Assembly (NCBI GenBank): GCA_041487815.1
Contig: JBGPOB010000056.1
Coordinates: forward strand, 1 to 14,787
Direction: 5' to 3'
DNA: 14,787 bases
From: CANJBX01 sp041487815
GTDB taxonomy: Bacteria; Pseudomonadota; Alphaproteobacteria; Rhizobiales; Xanthobacteraceae
Positions 13,790-14,787 of the stretch are shown here, piece after piece. The notes below the pieces were generated by a model that saw nothing but the letters and a program-made list of their open reading frames with translations, was not told where the DNA came from and did not search any database. Both the position numbers and the translations under genes were made by a program. Position 1 is the stretch's first letter. Each line of letters begins with the position of its first letter.

Positions 13790-14659
13790 ATGATCGAGAC
13801 CTGCCAGCCGCCCAACGCCGAGCTGCGTCCGCCGCGGCTGGCCGTTCCGGAAAATGCCGTCGATTGCCACGTCCACGTCTATGGCCCGGAAGCGCGCTAC
13901 CCGATCGCGCCAACGGCGCGTTTCCGTGCGCCCGATGCCCTGCCCGAAGCGCTCAATCGCCTGCATCAGTCGCTCGGAATTGCGCGCGCGGTGCTGGTCC
14001 AGCCCTCGACCTATGGCACCGACAACCGGCGTCACCTCGATGCCATGGCCGAGCTTGGCCGACTGGCGCGGATGATCGCGGCGGTACCTTTCGACATTGC
14101 CGATGCGGAACTGAAGCGGCTTGACGCGGCCGGCGTGCGTGGCGCCCGCTTCGCGGTCGGTCACGCGGGCGGGCCTGCGTTCGAGGATATCCGCCGCTTT
14201 GCCGATCGGCTGGCGCCGCTCGGTTGGCACATCGAGTTTCATGTCCGCCGTGAGCCCGGCGATGCGACGCTGGCGCGCGCCGAAGCGCTGCTGCGCGACC
14301 TGCCGGTTGATCTGTGCATCGCGCACCTGGCCTCGATCAAGCCACAGCTCGGCCTTGACCAGCCGGATATGGATTTTCTGTGCGACTGGCTGCTGGGAGG
14401 GCGCTGCTGGATCAAACTATCGGGCGGCTACCGGATGTCCGCCGTCGCGCCCTACCGCGACTTGATCCCGTTTGCCCGAGCGTTTGTGGCCGCGCGGCCA
14501 GACCGCATGCTGTGGGGCAGCGATTGGCCCCATGTCGACATTCACGGCCCAATGCCGGATTCAACCGATCAACTGGACTATCTGCTGGACTGGGTCCCCG
14601 ATCCGGGGCAACGGCGCAGGATACTGGTCGATAATCCGCAAAATCTTTATCGCTTTTAG
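13790..14659 (+). CDS. Amidohydrolase-2 family hydrolase, LigI-like (2-pyrone-4,6-dicarboxylate hydrolase relative)
   Basis: 289-residue TIM-barrel hydrolase of the amidohydrolase-2 (PF04909-type) family. The metal/substrate motif HxH is DCHVHVYG with His27 and His29. A central His lies in WHIEFHV and another in CIAHLASIKP. The catalytic Asp is Asp245 in WGSDWPH. Segments such as the early barrel YPIAPTARF, GIARAVLVQPSTYGTDNR and DAAGVRGARF are close to what I recall of LigI, which opens the 2-pyrone-4,6-dicarboxylate lactone in protocatechuate/lignin degradation; Asp245 corresponds to LigI Asp248. Related enzymes act on other lactones (for example 4-sulfomuconolactone), so the substrate is uncertain. 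The gene follows the hydroxyacid dehydrogenase by 18 bases. No strong ribosome site is visible, consistent with coupling in an operon. The start MIETCQPPN matches relatives that begin shortly before the HxH strand. Confidence 0.88.
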   Translation: MIETCQPPNAELRPPRLAVPENAVDCHVHVYGPEARYPIAPTARFRAPDALPEALNRLHQSLGIARAVLVQPSTYGTDNRRHLDAMAELGRLARMIAAVPFDIADAELKRLDAAGVRGARFAVGHAGGPAFEDIRRFADRLAPLGWHIEFHVRREPGDATLARAEALLRDLPVDLCIAHLASIKPQLGLDQPDMDFLCDWLLGGRCWIKLSGGYRMSAVAPYRDLIPFARAFVAARPDRMLWGSDWPHVDIHGPMPDSTDQLDYLLDWVPDPGQRRRILVDNPQNLYRF

Positions 14660-14787
14660 CGGAGCGAATCGGAATATGCATGGCTTGTGGATTCCCACAT
14701 CGACCCAATATAGAAAAATTATGAAATTGATAATGATTTAGGCAGGCTTGAAATTTAATTTCCGCTTATCTCGCTATTTTGAGGGAG
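14660..14787. other. AT-rich non-coding end of the window
   Basis: 128 bases after the amidohydrolase stop with no credible gene. From about 14705 onward the composition drops sharply to AT-rich (AGAAAAATTATGAAATTGAT, then AATTTAATT), unlike the rest of the window. It may hold the promoter of a gene beyond the right edge, possibly with an operator; I cannot assign one. Confidence 0.5.

Noticed and set aside
13565..14326. 253-codon minus-strand frame opposite the dehydrogenase and hydrolase
   Set aside because: Arg/His/Asp-rich shadow; the plus strand has intact catalytic motifs in both genes.
1..14787. CRISPR array, tRNA/rRNA gene, prophage or transposase
   Set aside because: No regularly spaced direct repeats, cloverleaf sequence, or integrase/transposase motif was seen on either strand.

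Overview
The window is high-GC DNA from an alphaproteobacterium, most likely a Hyphomicrobiales (Rhizobiales) member of the Bradyrhizobium / Rhodopseudomonas / Xanthobacteraceae type. Three things point there. The order kdsA - eno - ftsB-like - pdhA - pdhB - pdhC - lpdA is the conserved alphaproteobacterial arrangement. E1 beta carries an N-terminal lipoyl domain, and a DUF5076-like gene sits between pdhB and pdhC. Two palindromic repeats resemble the dispersed repeats of that group. These assignments come from recalled family knowledge and from reading the sequence; no search was run.

Region 1 (1-6500, minus strand) is a pyruvate dehydrogenase operon, transcribed right to left: pdhA (E1 alpha), pdhB (lipoylated E1 beta), a small DUF5076-like gene with a histone-like basic tail, pdhC (E2), a 210-aa single-span membrane protein of unknown function, a tiny two-span membrane protein whose frame appears broken by one extra base, and lpdA (E3, cut by the left window edge). 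Spacing is tight throughout. All four catalytic subunits of the pyruvate to acetyl-CoA complex are encoded, together with three accessory genes of unknown role.

Region 2 (6670-11010) continues with core genes: an FtsB/DivIC-like division protein and enolase (eno) on the minus strand, then queF (queuosine synthesis) divergent from eno on the plus strand. queF converges with, and overlaps by 16 bp, an MFS transporter gene. The transporter gene is itself joined to kdsA (KDO-8-phosphate synthase, metal-dependent type) by an ATGA overlap. Enolase makes PEP, which KdsA consumes and glycolysis turns into pyruvate for PDH, so the block clusters PEP/pyruvate metabolism.

Region 3 (11011-12700) is accessory. 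It holds a palindromic repeat, a NIPSNAP-family gene, an unlisted 58-residue highly charged protein with an ideal Shine-Dalgarno sequence, several hairpins including two mutually exclusive ones, and a secreted Cys-containing small protein.

Region 4 (12704-14660, plus strand) is a probable two-gene catabolic unit: a D-2-hydroxyacid dehydrogenase and an amidohydrolase-2 family lactonase/hydrolase resembling 2-pyrone-4,6-dicarboxylate hydrolase. The window ends in an unusually AT-rich non-coding stretch. I see no tRNA, rRNA, CRISPR, phage or transposase gene. Nothing here is clearly a new defence or mobile system. The most unusual items are the repeat-derived linker inside pdhB, the accessory genes in the PDH operon, and the small charged ORF with its neighbouring hairpins.
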